Assembly (NCBI RefSeq): GCF_007990205.1
Contig: NZ_BJWE01000008.1
Coordinates: 1 to 57,006, forward strand
Direction of reading: 5' to 3'
Origin: Pediococcus parvulus
Lineage (GTDB): Bacteria > Bacillota > Bacilli > Lactobacillales > Lactobacillaceae
DNA length: 57,006 nucleotides
Both the position numbers and the translations under genes were made by a program. The notes under the pieces were generated by a model. The model saw only the letters and a program-made list of their open reading frames with translations, was not told the origin of the DNA and did not search any database. Within the stretch, counting starts at the first letter, position 1. Each line of letters starts with the position of its first letter. This document shows positions 50,073 to 57,006 of the stretch, one piece after another.

Positions 50073-51896
50073 ATGAGAAAATGGCGTAAACTTTTTGCCC
50101 AGGCACTGATTGCTAGTGCTGGGATTTTAGTGGCGTTAAGTGGCGCAACAACTTCGGTTTTTGCGAATGCTGACGGTACGACAAATGTTAAAAATGACAA
50201 GGTAACTGTCAATCCAGCTCACGGGGTGACAACGAACTCTATTCAAGGAGTTGACATCTCGAGTTTACAAGCTGAACTGAATGCCGGCGTTAAGTTCTAT
50301 GGTTACAATGGTAAGAAACAAGATATTCTTCAGACTTTGGAAGGCTCAGGTGTAAACTATGTCCGTCTTCGAATCTGGAACGATCCATATGATAGTAAAG
50401 GTCATACATATGGTGGTGGGGATGCAACTTTAGCTAATGAAGTAAAAACAGCTAAAGATGCAACGGCTCATCATATGAAGGTTCTAATTGATCTACAGTA
50501 TTCTGACTTTTGGGCAGATCCAGCAAAACAAGCACTTCCAAAAGCTTGGAAAAACTACACGTTTGCTCAAAAGAAGACGGCAGTTTACAACTATACTAAA
50601 AAAGTTGTGACAACCATGAAAAAGGCCGGTGTAGACATCGGTATGGTGCAGGTTGGTAACGAAACAACTAAAGGTATGATGCAAGAATCAGATCCTGCTA
50701 AATACATGCAGTACATTGCTGAAGGGGTTAATGCCGTTCATAAGTATGCACCAGGTGCTTTGGCAGCTGTTCATTATGAGTCTCCTTCTGAGTCTTCCTT
50801 TGCCAAAATCGCCGCTGAATTAAAAGCTAATAAGGTTAATTATGATGTCATGGGCGCAACTTACTATCCACATTGGAATGGTCCTGATAGCAAATTAATT
50901 GGCGCTGAAAAGGTTATTACTAAGACATATAAGAAAAAATTTGCCGTTATGGAAATGAGCTATCCATACACAACAGATGATATGGATGGACAAAATAATA
51001 TTGTGGGTGACATTACAAACCCACCATTCCCAATCTCAGTTCAAGGGCAATCTGACGCGATTAGTGACGTTTGGAAGACAGTGATGCAAAATGGTTACGG
51101 CAAGGCTTTGGGTGCGTTTTATTGGGAACCAGCCTGGATTCCTGTCAAAGCTGGTTGGGATAATTACCAATACAACCGAGATATCAGTGTGAAATATGGC
51201 ACTGGTTGGGCAACTCAATACGCTGCTAAATATTACGGTGATGCTGGTTATAGTGATCAAGAGGAAAATGTTAATTCGTACTGGGGAGCTTCCTCATATG
51301 ATAATCAAGCTCTGTTTGATCCTCATGGCTATCCATTACAGTCTTTGTTAACCTTCAAGAAAATGATTACGAACTATGTTTCTGGGAGTGCTAAAAAGCC
51401 CGTAGATCGATACAAAGTTGCTAAAAAGGCCTATGCTTACACTTTTAATGGTACAAGCGACAATTTTACTTTCAAAAAAGCTTTCGCCCTTAGTTCTTTG
51501 AAAGGCTATTATAAGATTAATAAGGCTGAGTATGTAATTAAAAGAAATGGAAAAACGTATTTGTACTATCACATTACTTCAGGCAAAAAGTCTGGTTGGA
51601 TCTGGCATTCCTATCTTAAGAAATGTCCAAATAAGATCACTAAAACTGTCAAAGTAAGTTACAAGCATCGCTATGTTGTTAAGCATAAAAAAGGCAGTGT
51701 TTATGGTTTCCAAGGTAGTTCAAACGATTTTCAATATGTAACTCTTCATTATTTGAAGAATTATCCTAAGACTCACTTTACTGTGACACGTAAGACTTAT
51801 GTCAAAAAATACAATGGCAAGACATACTTGTACTACTATGTTCATTCCGGAAACGGAAAAGTTCATGGTTATGTATGGAATGGCTATTTAAAGTAA
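50073..51896 (+). CDS. Secreted endo-beta-1,4-galactanase (GH53) with C-terminal wall-binding domain
   Basis: 607 aa. Signal peptide 1-33 (cleavage near VFA). The GH53 domain (about 50-435) shows GVDISSLQAEL, YVRLRIWNDPYD, acid/base Glu197 in VGNETTKG and nucleophile Glu294 in VMEMSYPYT. It cleaves beta-1,4-galactan side chains of pectin. Two C-terminal modules of about 75 aa (about 450-525 and 530-607) are Tyr/Lys-rich with KTYLYYxxxSGK and xGWIWHSYL / GYVWNGYL ends, similar to the lysozyme repeats at the start of the window and likely wall-binding. GGGGAG precedes the start. Confidence 0.92.
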   Translation: MRKWRKLFAQALIASAGILVALSGATTSVFANADGTTNVKNDKVTVNPAHGVTTNSIQGVDISSLQAELNAGVKFYGYNGKKQDILQTLEGSGVNYVRLRIWNDPYDSKGHTYGGGDATLANEVKTAKDATAHHMKVLIDLQYSDFWADPAKQALPKAWKNYTFAQKKTAVYNYTKKVVTTMKKAGVDIGMVQVGNETTKGMMQESDPAKYMQYIAEGVNAVHKYAPGALAAVHYESPSESSFAKIAAELKANKVNYDVMGATYYPHWNGPDSKLIGAEKVITKTYKKKFAVMEMSYPYTTDDMDGQNNIVGDITNPPFPISVQGQSDAISDVWKTVMQNGYGKALGAFYWEPAWIPVKAGWDNYQYNRDISVKYGTGWATQYAAKYYGDAGYSDQEENVNSYWGASSYDNQALFDPHGYPLQSLLTFKKMITNYVSGSAKKPVDRYKVAKKAYAYTFNGTSDNFTFKKAFALSSLKGYYKINKAEYVIKRNGKTYLYYHITSGKKSGWIWHSYLKKCPNKITKTVKVSYKHRYVVKHKKGSVYGFQGSSNDFQYVTLHYLKNYPKTHFTVTRKTYVKKYNGKTYLYYYVHSGNGKVHGYVWNGYLK

Positions 51897-51907
51897 ATTA
51901 GATTCGA

Positions 51908-51948
51908 TAACTTCTTTGATCGCTAACAACGATTAGAGAAGTTATTTT
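51908..51948 (+). terminator. Terminator of the galactanase gene
   Basis: ATAACTTCT and GAAGTTAT, with inner ATCG/CGAT, form a stem followed by T5. Confidence 0.75.
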
Positions 51949-52028
51949 TGGTTTAAAAACTACTTTCGACTAGGATTAATATAAATTGTGGTATTGTATA
52001 AACGTAATAAATAAATGGAGATGATGAA

Positions 52029-52676
52029 ATGAGTACCGTTTTAGTTATTAAGGCTCATCCTGCAACCGAAGATGTTTCTAATTCTTTGGTCATCGGAGAT
52101 CATTTTGTTGAAACTTATCGGCAAGCACACCCCGAAGATCAGATTATTGGGCATGATTTATATGCTGAAGGCGTGCCGGAAATTAACAGCAGCAATTTAG
52201 ACAGCTGGAAGAAACTCACCAATGGTGTTACTTATCAGGAGCTTTCAGAAAACGAGCAGATCTTATTAAGCCGTCAACAACAGCTTCAAGAACAATTCAT
52301 TCAAGCTGATAAATACGTCTTTATTAGTCCAATGTATAATCTGTTTTTGCCGAATCGTTTAAAAATGTATTTGGATCTGGTCATTGTTTCTACCAAAACA
52401 TGGGTGGAAGGTGCGCATGGCCCAGAAGGAACCTTGCATGATAAAAAAGCTATTCATATCCAATCCTCAGGCGGAACATATCATCATTCGGATAATGCCT
52501 TTATGGCAACTCTCGATATGGGGGATGCTTACCTAAAAGCGTTACTTGGCCAAGTAGGTGTCAAGGATTATCAAGGTATTTATTGTGAAGGTAATTCACA
52601 TCGAGACCCTGATGATATGGCAGCCAATCGAGAAACAATTGCTAAAGAAGCCGAAAAGGTTGCCAAAGAGTTTTAA
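52029..52676 (+). CDS. FMN-dependent NADH azoreductase (AzoR-like)
   Basis: 215-aa flavodoxin-fold oxidoreductase. The opening VLVIKAHPATEDVSNS (phosphate loop), SPMYNLFLPNRLKMYLD (FMN site, about residues 97-113) and SSGGTYH (about 145) are AzoR hallmarks. It reduces quinones or azo compounds with NADH. GGAG precedes the ATG. Monocistronic with its own terminator. Confidence 0.88.
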   Translation: MSTVLVIKAHPATEDVSNSLVIGDHFVETYRQAHPEDQIIGHDLYAEGVPEINSSNLDSWKKLTNGVTYQELSENEQILLSRQQQLQEQFIQADKYVFISPMYNLFLPNRLKMYLDLVIVSTKTWVEGAHGPEGTLHDKKAIHIQSSGGTYHHSDNAFMATLDMGDAYLKALLGQVGVKDYQGIYCEGNSHRDPDDMAANRETIAKEAEKVAKEF

Positions 52677-52682
52677 ATAGAA

Positions 52683-52716
52683 AAAATGCTGATCAAAAGT
52701 TGACCAGCATTTTTAT
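52683..52716. terminator. Bidirectional terminator after azoR-like gene
   Basis: AAATGCTGATCAA pairs with TTGACCAGCATTT (one mismatch) around a short loop, flanked by A and T tracts. Confidence 0.85.
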
Positions 52717-52740
52717 TTTCTTAAATTTTAAAGATACGTG

Positions 52741-54453
52741 TCAGTTAATTTTCTTTAGGGAGAAACCAAAATGTTTTGGATAAAGAGACATTCGTTGTGC
52801 ACGATAACTCCAATCGCCACTACTAAAGCCAGTTCGATTGACGTCAAACACAATCTGTTTAGTTTTACGGTTGATTTCTACAAATTCACTTCTTGTGCCG
52901 CTATCCGCATAGCCAAAGTTGATAAGGCTATTTCTTTTACCAATTGCGTAGTTACTGCCGACAATATTGGTGAAATCCGATGTGCCACGTGACTTTACGT
53001 AACCCCAAACTTTTGTCACTGTCTTTTTAAGTTGATTGATTTTTACGATGTTGGCGGCTGAGTAATCTTCCGAAATGCTTTGGTTACCTCGGGTTACCAC
53101 CACGTTGTTATTGTAAAATTCCAATTCTACCTGATTTCCCTTATTTTTCTTGGTGTGAATCAGCATAATTGCATGTTGACCGGCGTTGAAATTGTAGTTT
53201 TTAGTAGTTGGTTTCAACAAATATTTTTGATAGGATTTGGGTAATTTTTGATTAGCCGCCAAAATCCATTTTAGTTTTGTAGATTTATAATTAATGGCAA
53301 AAATCATATCTTGATTCCGGCCAGATACAAGTAAATTGCCAGTCTTTTTATCATAGTACATGGAATTTTGATGGAACCAGTCAGTTTTACCATCTGAGCG
53401 GGTAGTACCAGAGTATTTCGTATAGGCACTCTGAGGCAAAATTCGTTTTAAATCTATCACTTTTTTTATTTTTCCTGTTTGGCGGTCGATCTCGATCATA
53501 GTATCTTCAACGTAATTTGCGGAGCCATCATCCACAGTTAATAACAAGTTGTGGTTGGGTAACTCAATGGCGTCATGATGAATAACTGTATTAGTTGCTA
53601 ATTTTTTATGATCCGAGTGGGTCGGAAACAGGCCACTAAAATTATACTGGCGATAAACACGTCCATAAAAATCAGTTTCTTGTAGGGCGTTATATTTTGG
53701 AGTTGTTTCGCTAATTTTTGTGAGAATTAACAAATGACCATTGCTCAATTGTTTAAATACATGTGAGATCGATTTTGTGCTGTACCACCGGACTTTTCCT
53801 TGAGCATCAAGTCCATAAGTTATGCCTTGGCTACTTACAGCAAATGTTAATTTTGTATTTCCAGATCCCAGGACCATTTTTGAGGGCTTACTTGTTTTGA
53901 CAGCGTTTGTTCCAATATCTGTAGGTAAGGATCCAGTTTTCATGACGTAAACACGGGAAAACTTGTGGCCACTTTTAGTTTCAAAGGTTAGTTTAACCCG
54001 ATTTGTGCGGTCGGCATATAAGCCTAAGACGCCAACGCTATGAGCATTAGTATAAGATTTATACCGCTTTTTAATGGTGGTTTTACTGCTGTCCCCTTGA
54101 ACAGATACACTGACACGAGTCGCTGCTTTGGTTTTGACTAATATTAAGCCAGTTAAAGGGCTGGTCTTGTACGGATTTACGATGACTTTTGCTTTACCGA
54201 TACCAGTGTTTAAGTTTGCAAGCCGTTTTCGATAGGTTTGGCTTAAGTGATTGGTTGTTTTAGTGTTTTTGGTCGATAGTGTGGGCTGCAGATTCAGTTT
54301 GATTTGCGCGGTACTTAAAATATGCTTACTGTGATGAACTTGATCCACTAAAAAGAATGTACGGATGTTCGCTCGCTCATAATAGGCCAATCCACCGGCC
54401 AGAAAAACTAGAAGTAGACAGCCAATCGCAATTTTTTGCCACTTACGCCTCAT
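52741..54453 (-). CDS. Arylsulfotransferase (AssT)-like membrane-anchored protein
   Basis: 570 aa. One N-terminal helix (about residues 8-25) anchors an extracellular domain. The N-terminal Ig-like part (about 60-175) and six-bladed propeller (about 190-560) fit the arylsulfotransferase family: IHHDAIELPNHNLLLTV (about 290), DWFHQNSMYYD (about 352) and GQHAIMLI (about 418) hold histidines that match the PLP-independent sulfotransferase active site. The family moves sulfate between phenolic compounds. Whether this protein is a true sulfotransferase or a propeller relative is uncertain. Monocistronic. Confidence 0.75.
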   Translation of the reverse strand: MRRKWQKIAIGCLLLVFLAGGLAYYERANIRTFFLVDQVHHSKHILSTAQIKLNLQPTLSTKNTKTTNHLSQTYRKRLANLNTGIGKAKVIVNPYKTSPLTGLILVKTKAATRVSVSVQGDSSKTTIKKRYKSYTNAHSVGVLGLYADRTNRVKLTFETKSGHKFSRVYVMKTGSLPTDIGTNAVKTSKPSKMVLGSGNTKLTFAVSSQGITYGLDAQGKVRWYSTKSISHVFKQLSNGHLLILTKISETTPKYNALQETDFYGRVYRQYNFSGLFPTHSDHKKLATNTVIHHDAIELPNHNLLLTVDDGSANYVEDTMIEIDRQTGKIKKVIDLKRILPQSAYTKYSGTTRSDGKTDWFHQNSMYYDKKTGNLLVSGRNQDMIFAINYKSTKLKWILAANQKLPKSYQKYLLKPTTKNYNFNAGQHAIMLIHTKKNKGNQVELEFYNNNVVVTRGNQSISEDYSAANIVKINQLKKTVTKVWGYVKSRGTSDFTNIVGSNYAIGKRNSLINFGYADSGTRSEFVEINRKTKQIVFDVNRTGFSSGDWSYRAQRMSLYPKHFGFSLKKIN

Positions 54454-54676
54454 AACAAGATCCTCTAATCGTTTTGTTTTGATAATTTAAGAATAGCTTT
54501 AATTTAACGTATTTTAGGCAGAAAAATCGAATGTTTAGGAAATTTTATTAAATAATCTGGAGGAAAGTTCAGCAAACATCGCTATCAGATGTGCTTATCT
54601 CATTATGAGAAACTTTGTTTTGGTAATTTTAGTGTTAAACTAGATATAGATACTAAAACGAAGGGAAGTCGGCTAT

Positions 54677-54727
54677 ATGAGTCCTGGACCTGGAGCGCGA
54701 TCATTAAATGAGGTTAATCGAAATTAA
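54677..54727 (+). CDS. Possible 16-aa leader peptide upstream of efp
   Basis: ATG with AAGGGAAG eight bases upstream, encoding MSPGPGARSLNEVNRN. It lies in the efp leader, 29 bases before the efp start codon, and contains two Pro-Gly steps. It may be a leader peptide for regulation, but could be chance. The rest of the 303-base gap (54454-54756) has AT-rich promoter-like sequence near 54617-54655 and no other gene. Confidence 0.35.
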   Translation: MSPGPGARSLNEVNRN

Positions 54728-54756
54728 ATTTTAAGTAACGTACAAGGAGAAAATAC

Positions 54757-55335
54757 ATGATTGAAGCAATAAATCTTAAAGCAGGAATGACATTTGAACA
54801 AAACGGTAAGTTAATTAAAGTATTGGCTTCGGAGCATCATAAGCCAGGAAAAGGTAACACTGTGATGCGAATGAAGTTATATGACCTCCGTTCAGGTTCT
54901 ACTGTTGAAAAAACAATGCGTCCTGAAGAAAAGGTTGAACAAGCAATCGTTGATACAAAGGATGCTCAATATCTTTATACTCAAGGCGATGTAGCTGTAT
55001 TCATGGATATGGAGACATACGAACAGTACGAAATTCCAACAGCTACGATCCAAAATGAAATGAAATTTATGTTGGAAAACATGAACGTTAAGATTGATTA
55101 CTTCAATTCTGAAGTAATTGGTATTACTTTACCAAACACAGTTCAATTAAAGGTTGCAGAAACAGAACCTTCAATTAAAGGCGCGACTGTTGCTGGTTCT
55201 GGTAAATCAGCTACCATGGAAACTGGGTTAGTTGTTACTGTGCCAGATTTCATTAAAGAAGGGGAAGTTCTTGATATCAACACACAAAAGGGAACTTACC
55301 AAAGTCGTGCTTCAAAGTATAACGATGAAAACTAA
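54757..55335 (+). CDS. efp: Translation elongation factor P
   Basis: 192 aa (usual 185-188). It rescues ribosomes stalled at polyproline. The N-terminal KOW-like domain has the HHKPGKGN loop with Lys32 at the position modified in Bacillus EF-P; OB domains follow (about 68-185) with [23 protein letters not shown] at the C-terminus. A few extra residues (SKYNDEN) lengthen it. RBS AAGGAG. Confidence 0.96.
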   Translation: MIEAINLKAGMTFEQNGKLIKVLASEHHKPGKGNTVMRMKLYDLRSGSTVEKTMRPEEKVEQAIVDTKDAQYLYTQGDVAVFMDMETYEQYEIPTATIQNEMKFMLENMNVKIDYFNSEVIGITLPNTVQLKVAETEPSIKGATVAGSGKSATMETGLVVTVPDFIKEGEVLDINTQKGTYQSRASKYNDEN

Positions 55336-55343
55336 AAAGTGTT

Positions 55344-55379
55344 AAAAGGATGATTTCGATGAGAAATCATCCTTTTTTT
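55344..55379 (+). terminator. Terminator of efp
   Basis: AAAAGGATGATTTC pairs with GAAATCATCCTTTT, followed by a T-run. Confidence 0.9.
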
Positions 55380-55433
55380 ATCGTATAATAAATATGTATG
55401 CGATTTCAAAATAAAAGATAGAAGTGATTTGAG

Positions 55434-56303
55434 TTGAGTAACATTGGATTGATTGATATTGGCGGAACAACAATTAAGTTTGCAGTATGGGATGGTCAGG
55501 ACTTGGCAGGACATACTTCTCGAAAGACACCAGCCACTTTGGCCGAATTTTACGATGTTTTGACAGAAGAAGTTTTGAAAATGAAAAACCAGTTTCATAT
55601 TGAAGGGGTCGGAATTAGTTCCCCCGGTGCAGTGAATAAGAAGACTGGTGTTATTGAAGGCGCAAGCGCGCTACCATACATTCATAACTTTAAAATTCAA
55701 CCGGAGTTAGAAAAACGATTTGGACTGAACATTAGTATGGAAAACGATGCAAATTGTGCGGCTTTAGCTGAATTAGCGGATGGTGCTGGACAGGGGGCAG
55801 ACAGCTTACTGTTTTTGGTGATTGGAACAGGTGTTGGCGGTTCAGTCATTATTAATCACAAAATTTGGCATGGCGCGCATTTATTTGGTGGTGAATTTGG
55901 GTTTACTTTATCGGATGATACTTATACTTTGAGTGAGTTGGGCACTTCGGTTCGAGTAGCTAAAAGATATAATAAAAAAACAGGTTTGGAGAAATCAGGT
56001 AAAGAAGTTTTCGATCTGGCTAAGGCTGGGGATGAAACGGCGAAGGCTGAAGTAAATAAGATGTACTGGGCACTCGCAAAAGGTATTTATAATTTACAAT
56101 ATAGTTTTGATCCCGAAAAAATTGTCATTGGTGGCGCAGTTTCCAATAATCCAGATCTGATTCCAAACATCGAAAAGAACATCGAAAAAATTAGAAAACA
56201 AGTAAAGATTGCTTCGCTTAAACCAGACGTGGTCTCATGTAAATATACGGACCAGGCTAATTTAAGGGGAGCTGTTGTTGATTTTGAACAAACTTATGGG
56301 TAA
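55434..56303 (+). CDS. ROK-family sugar kinase without the zinc motif
   Basis: 289 aa starting at TTG with GTGATTTGAG upstream. Phosphate 1 loop IDIGGTTIKF (about residues 7-16), GISSPG (about 61), ENDANCAALAE with the catalytic Asp (about 103), and GTGVGGS (about 128). The ROK zinc motif (CxCGxxGC) is absent; the stretch GGEFGFTLSDDTY has no Cys. This is seen in beta-glucoside-kinase-like members, so the substrate could be a beta-glucoside or aminosugar instead of glucose. Monocistronic, with a perfect terminator. Confidence 0.83.
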   Translation: MSNIGLIDIGGTTIKFAVWDGQDLAGHTSRKTPATLAEFYDVLTEEVLKMKNQFHIEGVGISSPGAVNKKTGVIEGASALPYIHNFKIQPELEKRFGLNISMENDANCAALAELADGAGQGADSLLFLVIGTGVGGSVIINHKIWHGAHLFGGEFGFTLSDDTYTLSELGTSVRVAKRYNKKTGLEKSGKEVFDLAKAGDETAKAEVNKMYWALAKGIYNLQYSFDPEKIVIGGAVSNNPDLIPNIEKNIEKIRKQVKIASLKPDVVSCKYTDQANLRGAVVDFEQTYG

Positions 56304-56306
56304 TAG

Positions 56307-56334
56307 AAAAGGATGGCAAATTTGCCATCCTTTT
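56307..56334. terminator. Bidirectional terminator between ROK and HesB-like genes
   Basis: A perfect 28-bp palindrome centred on AAATTT, with A4 and T4 ends. Confidence 0.85.
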
Positions 56335-56353
56335 AGTTTAGATTTTTAATTGT

Positions 56354-56758
56354 TTAGCAGATTTTGCCGCCAAGTTCGGACATTTCTGCTTTCATAGCAT
56401 TTTTATCTTCGGTGGGTGTTGTGTAAGCGTCAACGGTAACGGCACCATCTAGTACACCACTGTCATCAGTTAATTTTAATGAAGCATTCTTATAGTCGAG
56501 CGCTAAACCATTACCAAGAAATGTGGTTTCGGGTTCTGCGGTTGTCATTGTTAAACCAGCATTGTTTTCTAATTCAACACCATATTCTGGATCTGATTGG
56601 TCAGCTACGACCAACTGGAATTTATTACCGATCGAACATGAACCACCAAGTTTTGAAAACTTACTGGAACCATCGTCTAGTGCTAAAAATACATGTTTTC
56701 CTGCAGGAATCTTGCTTGTTAAGTAGGCTTTTGCTTGATCTTTAATGTTAATCTTCAT
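56354..56758 (-). CDS. HesB/IscA-like iron-sulfur biosynthesis family protein
   Basis: 134 aa from the ATG at 56758 (GGTGA site); an ATG at 56770 is also possible. MKINIKDQAKAYL is the family start and the beta-rich body includes LDDGSSKFSKLGGSCSIG. It differs from IscA in lacking the CxC motif near the C-terminus: only Cys in GGSCS and at the last residue. Lactobacilli often carry such HesB-like proteins of unclear function. Confidence 0.75.
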   Translation of the reverse strand: MKINIKDQAKAYLTSKIPAGKHVFLALDDGSSKFSKLGGSCSIGNKFQLVVADQSDPEYGVELENNAGLTMTTAEPETTFLGNGLALDYKNASLKLTDDSGVLDGAVTVDAYTTPTEDKNAMKAEMSELGGKIC

Positions 56759-56902
56759 TAAATTCACCATCTTTCAAAGATTTGTTTACTTGAGTACAAT
56801 AAGTATCATACATGCTTACTATAAATAAGTAAAGTTAACTGCTCACAACCTATTTGGAATTATTTTGCTTATTTAATGTTTATTTAAAGTAAGGAGATTA
56901 AT

Positions 56903-56938
56903 ATGAATTTATTCATTAAGAAAGCAACAGTTCAATAG
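56903..56938 (+). CDS. Possible 11-aa peptide (MNLFIKKATVQ)
   Basis: ATG seven bases after a perfect AAGGAGA (56890-56896) and ending in TAG. It could be a leader peptide for a following gene or a remnant. Nothing else supports it. Confidence 0.3.
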   Translation: MNLFIKKATVQ

Positions 56939-56959
56939 CCCTTTTAGTGGAAGAGCAGA

Positions 56960-57006
56960 ATGGCCTTTCAAGATGAGATTTTTCATATGTTCAACTCCCC
57001 TGTAAT
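56960..57006 (+). CDS. Start of an unrecognised gene cut by the window edge
   Basis: ATG with GGAAGAG six to seven bases upstream, encoding MAFQDEIFHMFNSPV and open to the window end. Too short to identify. Confidence 0.3.
   Translation, partial: MAFQDEIFHMFNSPV

Overview
The window is a low-GC Firmicute chromosome segment. The gene content and order point to Lactobacillaceae (a former Lactobacillus); I cannot name the species. The main clues are rsmG-parB-DUF951-ychF-DUF1129-guaB in one direction, a WxL surface-protein locus, a CBS-less 381-aa IMP dehydrogenase, T-box leaders, LicT-type antitermination of a beta-glucoside PTS, and frequent TTG/GTG starts with good Shine-Dalgarno sequences. 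There are no phage, IS or CRISPR genes. It reads as chromosomal backbone with decaying accessory patches.

Layout. 1-2.4 kb: secreted GH25 lysozyme and a small secreted protein. 2.4-5.1 kb: LysE exporter facing rsmG-parB-DUF951; no ParA (Soj) or Noc gene is present. 5.1-9.3 kb, minus strand: WxL locus with a WxL-interacting protein and a small WxL protein, each carrying a one-base frameshift, plus an intact 777-aa choice-of-anchor-A/WxL-like protein. 9.5-12.9 kb: ychF, DUF1129 protein and guaB, whose leader is a mosaic of duplicated hairpins. 12.9-13.5 kb: five tandem copies of a roughly 115-bp long-hairpin repeat. 13.5-19.6 kb: two small membrane proteins, a two-component system, D,D-carboxypeptidase, acetyltransferase and AzlCD. 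19.65-20.0 kb: a second array of the same hairpin family, reversed, ending on the cfa stop codon. 20-30.9 kb: cfa, a TPR-like membrane protein, gpmA, PadR pair, amino-acid permease, MarR with a MacB-like ABC exporter, and a BcrAB-like ABC exporter. 30.9-35.5 kb: a degraded stretch with a 46-aa lipoprotein remnant, a truncated GT-C membrane protein fused tail-to-tail to a truncated deformylase, a Nudix hydrolase, a Met T-box with a MetE-like enzyme, and a frameshifted bacteriocin-immunity gene. 35.4-39.3 kb: MarR-GNAT pair, sugar porter, glycosyltransferase. 39.3-46 kb: GlcNAc/glucose PTS and a licT-bglP-bglA operon with cre and two RAT/terminator modules. 46.3 kb: tRNA-Thr(AGT). 46.7-50 kb: Met T-box controlling an oligopeptide-binding lipoprotein and peptidase T. 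50-57 kb: GH53 galactanase, azoreductase, arylsulfotransferase-like protein, efp with a possible leader peptide, a ROK kinase, an HesB-like protein and the edge of another gene.

How the genes work together. Sugar genes (NagE-type PTS, LicT/BglP/BglA, secreted galactanase, sugar porter) suggest use of plant or amino-sugar substrates, under catabolite control where cre sites are visible. Two methionine-specific T-boxes join methionine synthesis (MetE-like) to peptide uptake and hydrolysis (Opp-type lipoprotein, PepT) as one starvation response. The most unusual element is the structured repeat: at least eight full or nearly full copies in two arrays plus degenerate copies. They share end motifs, a bulge and an apical loop, while their long stem arms differ in sequence but stay complementary. 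The 5' end of the unit supplies the stop codon of both guaB and cfa.
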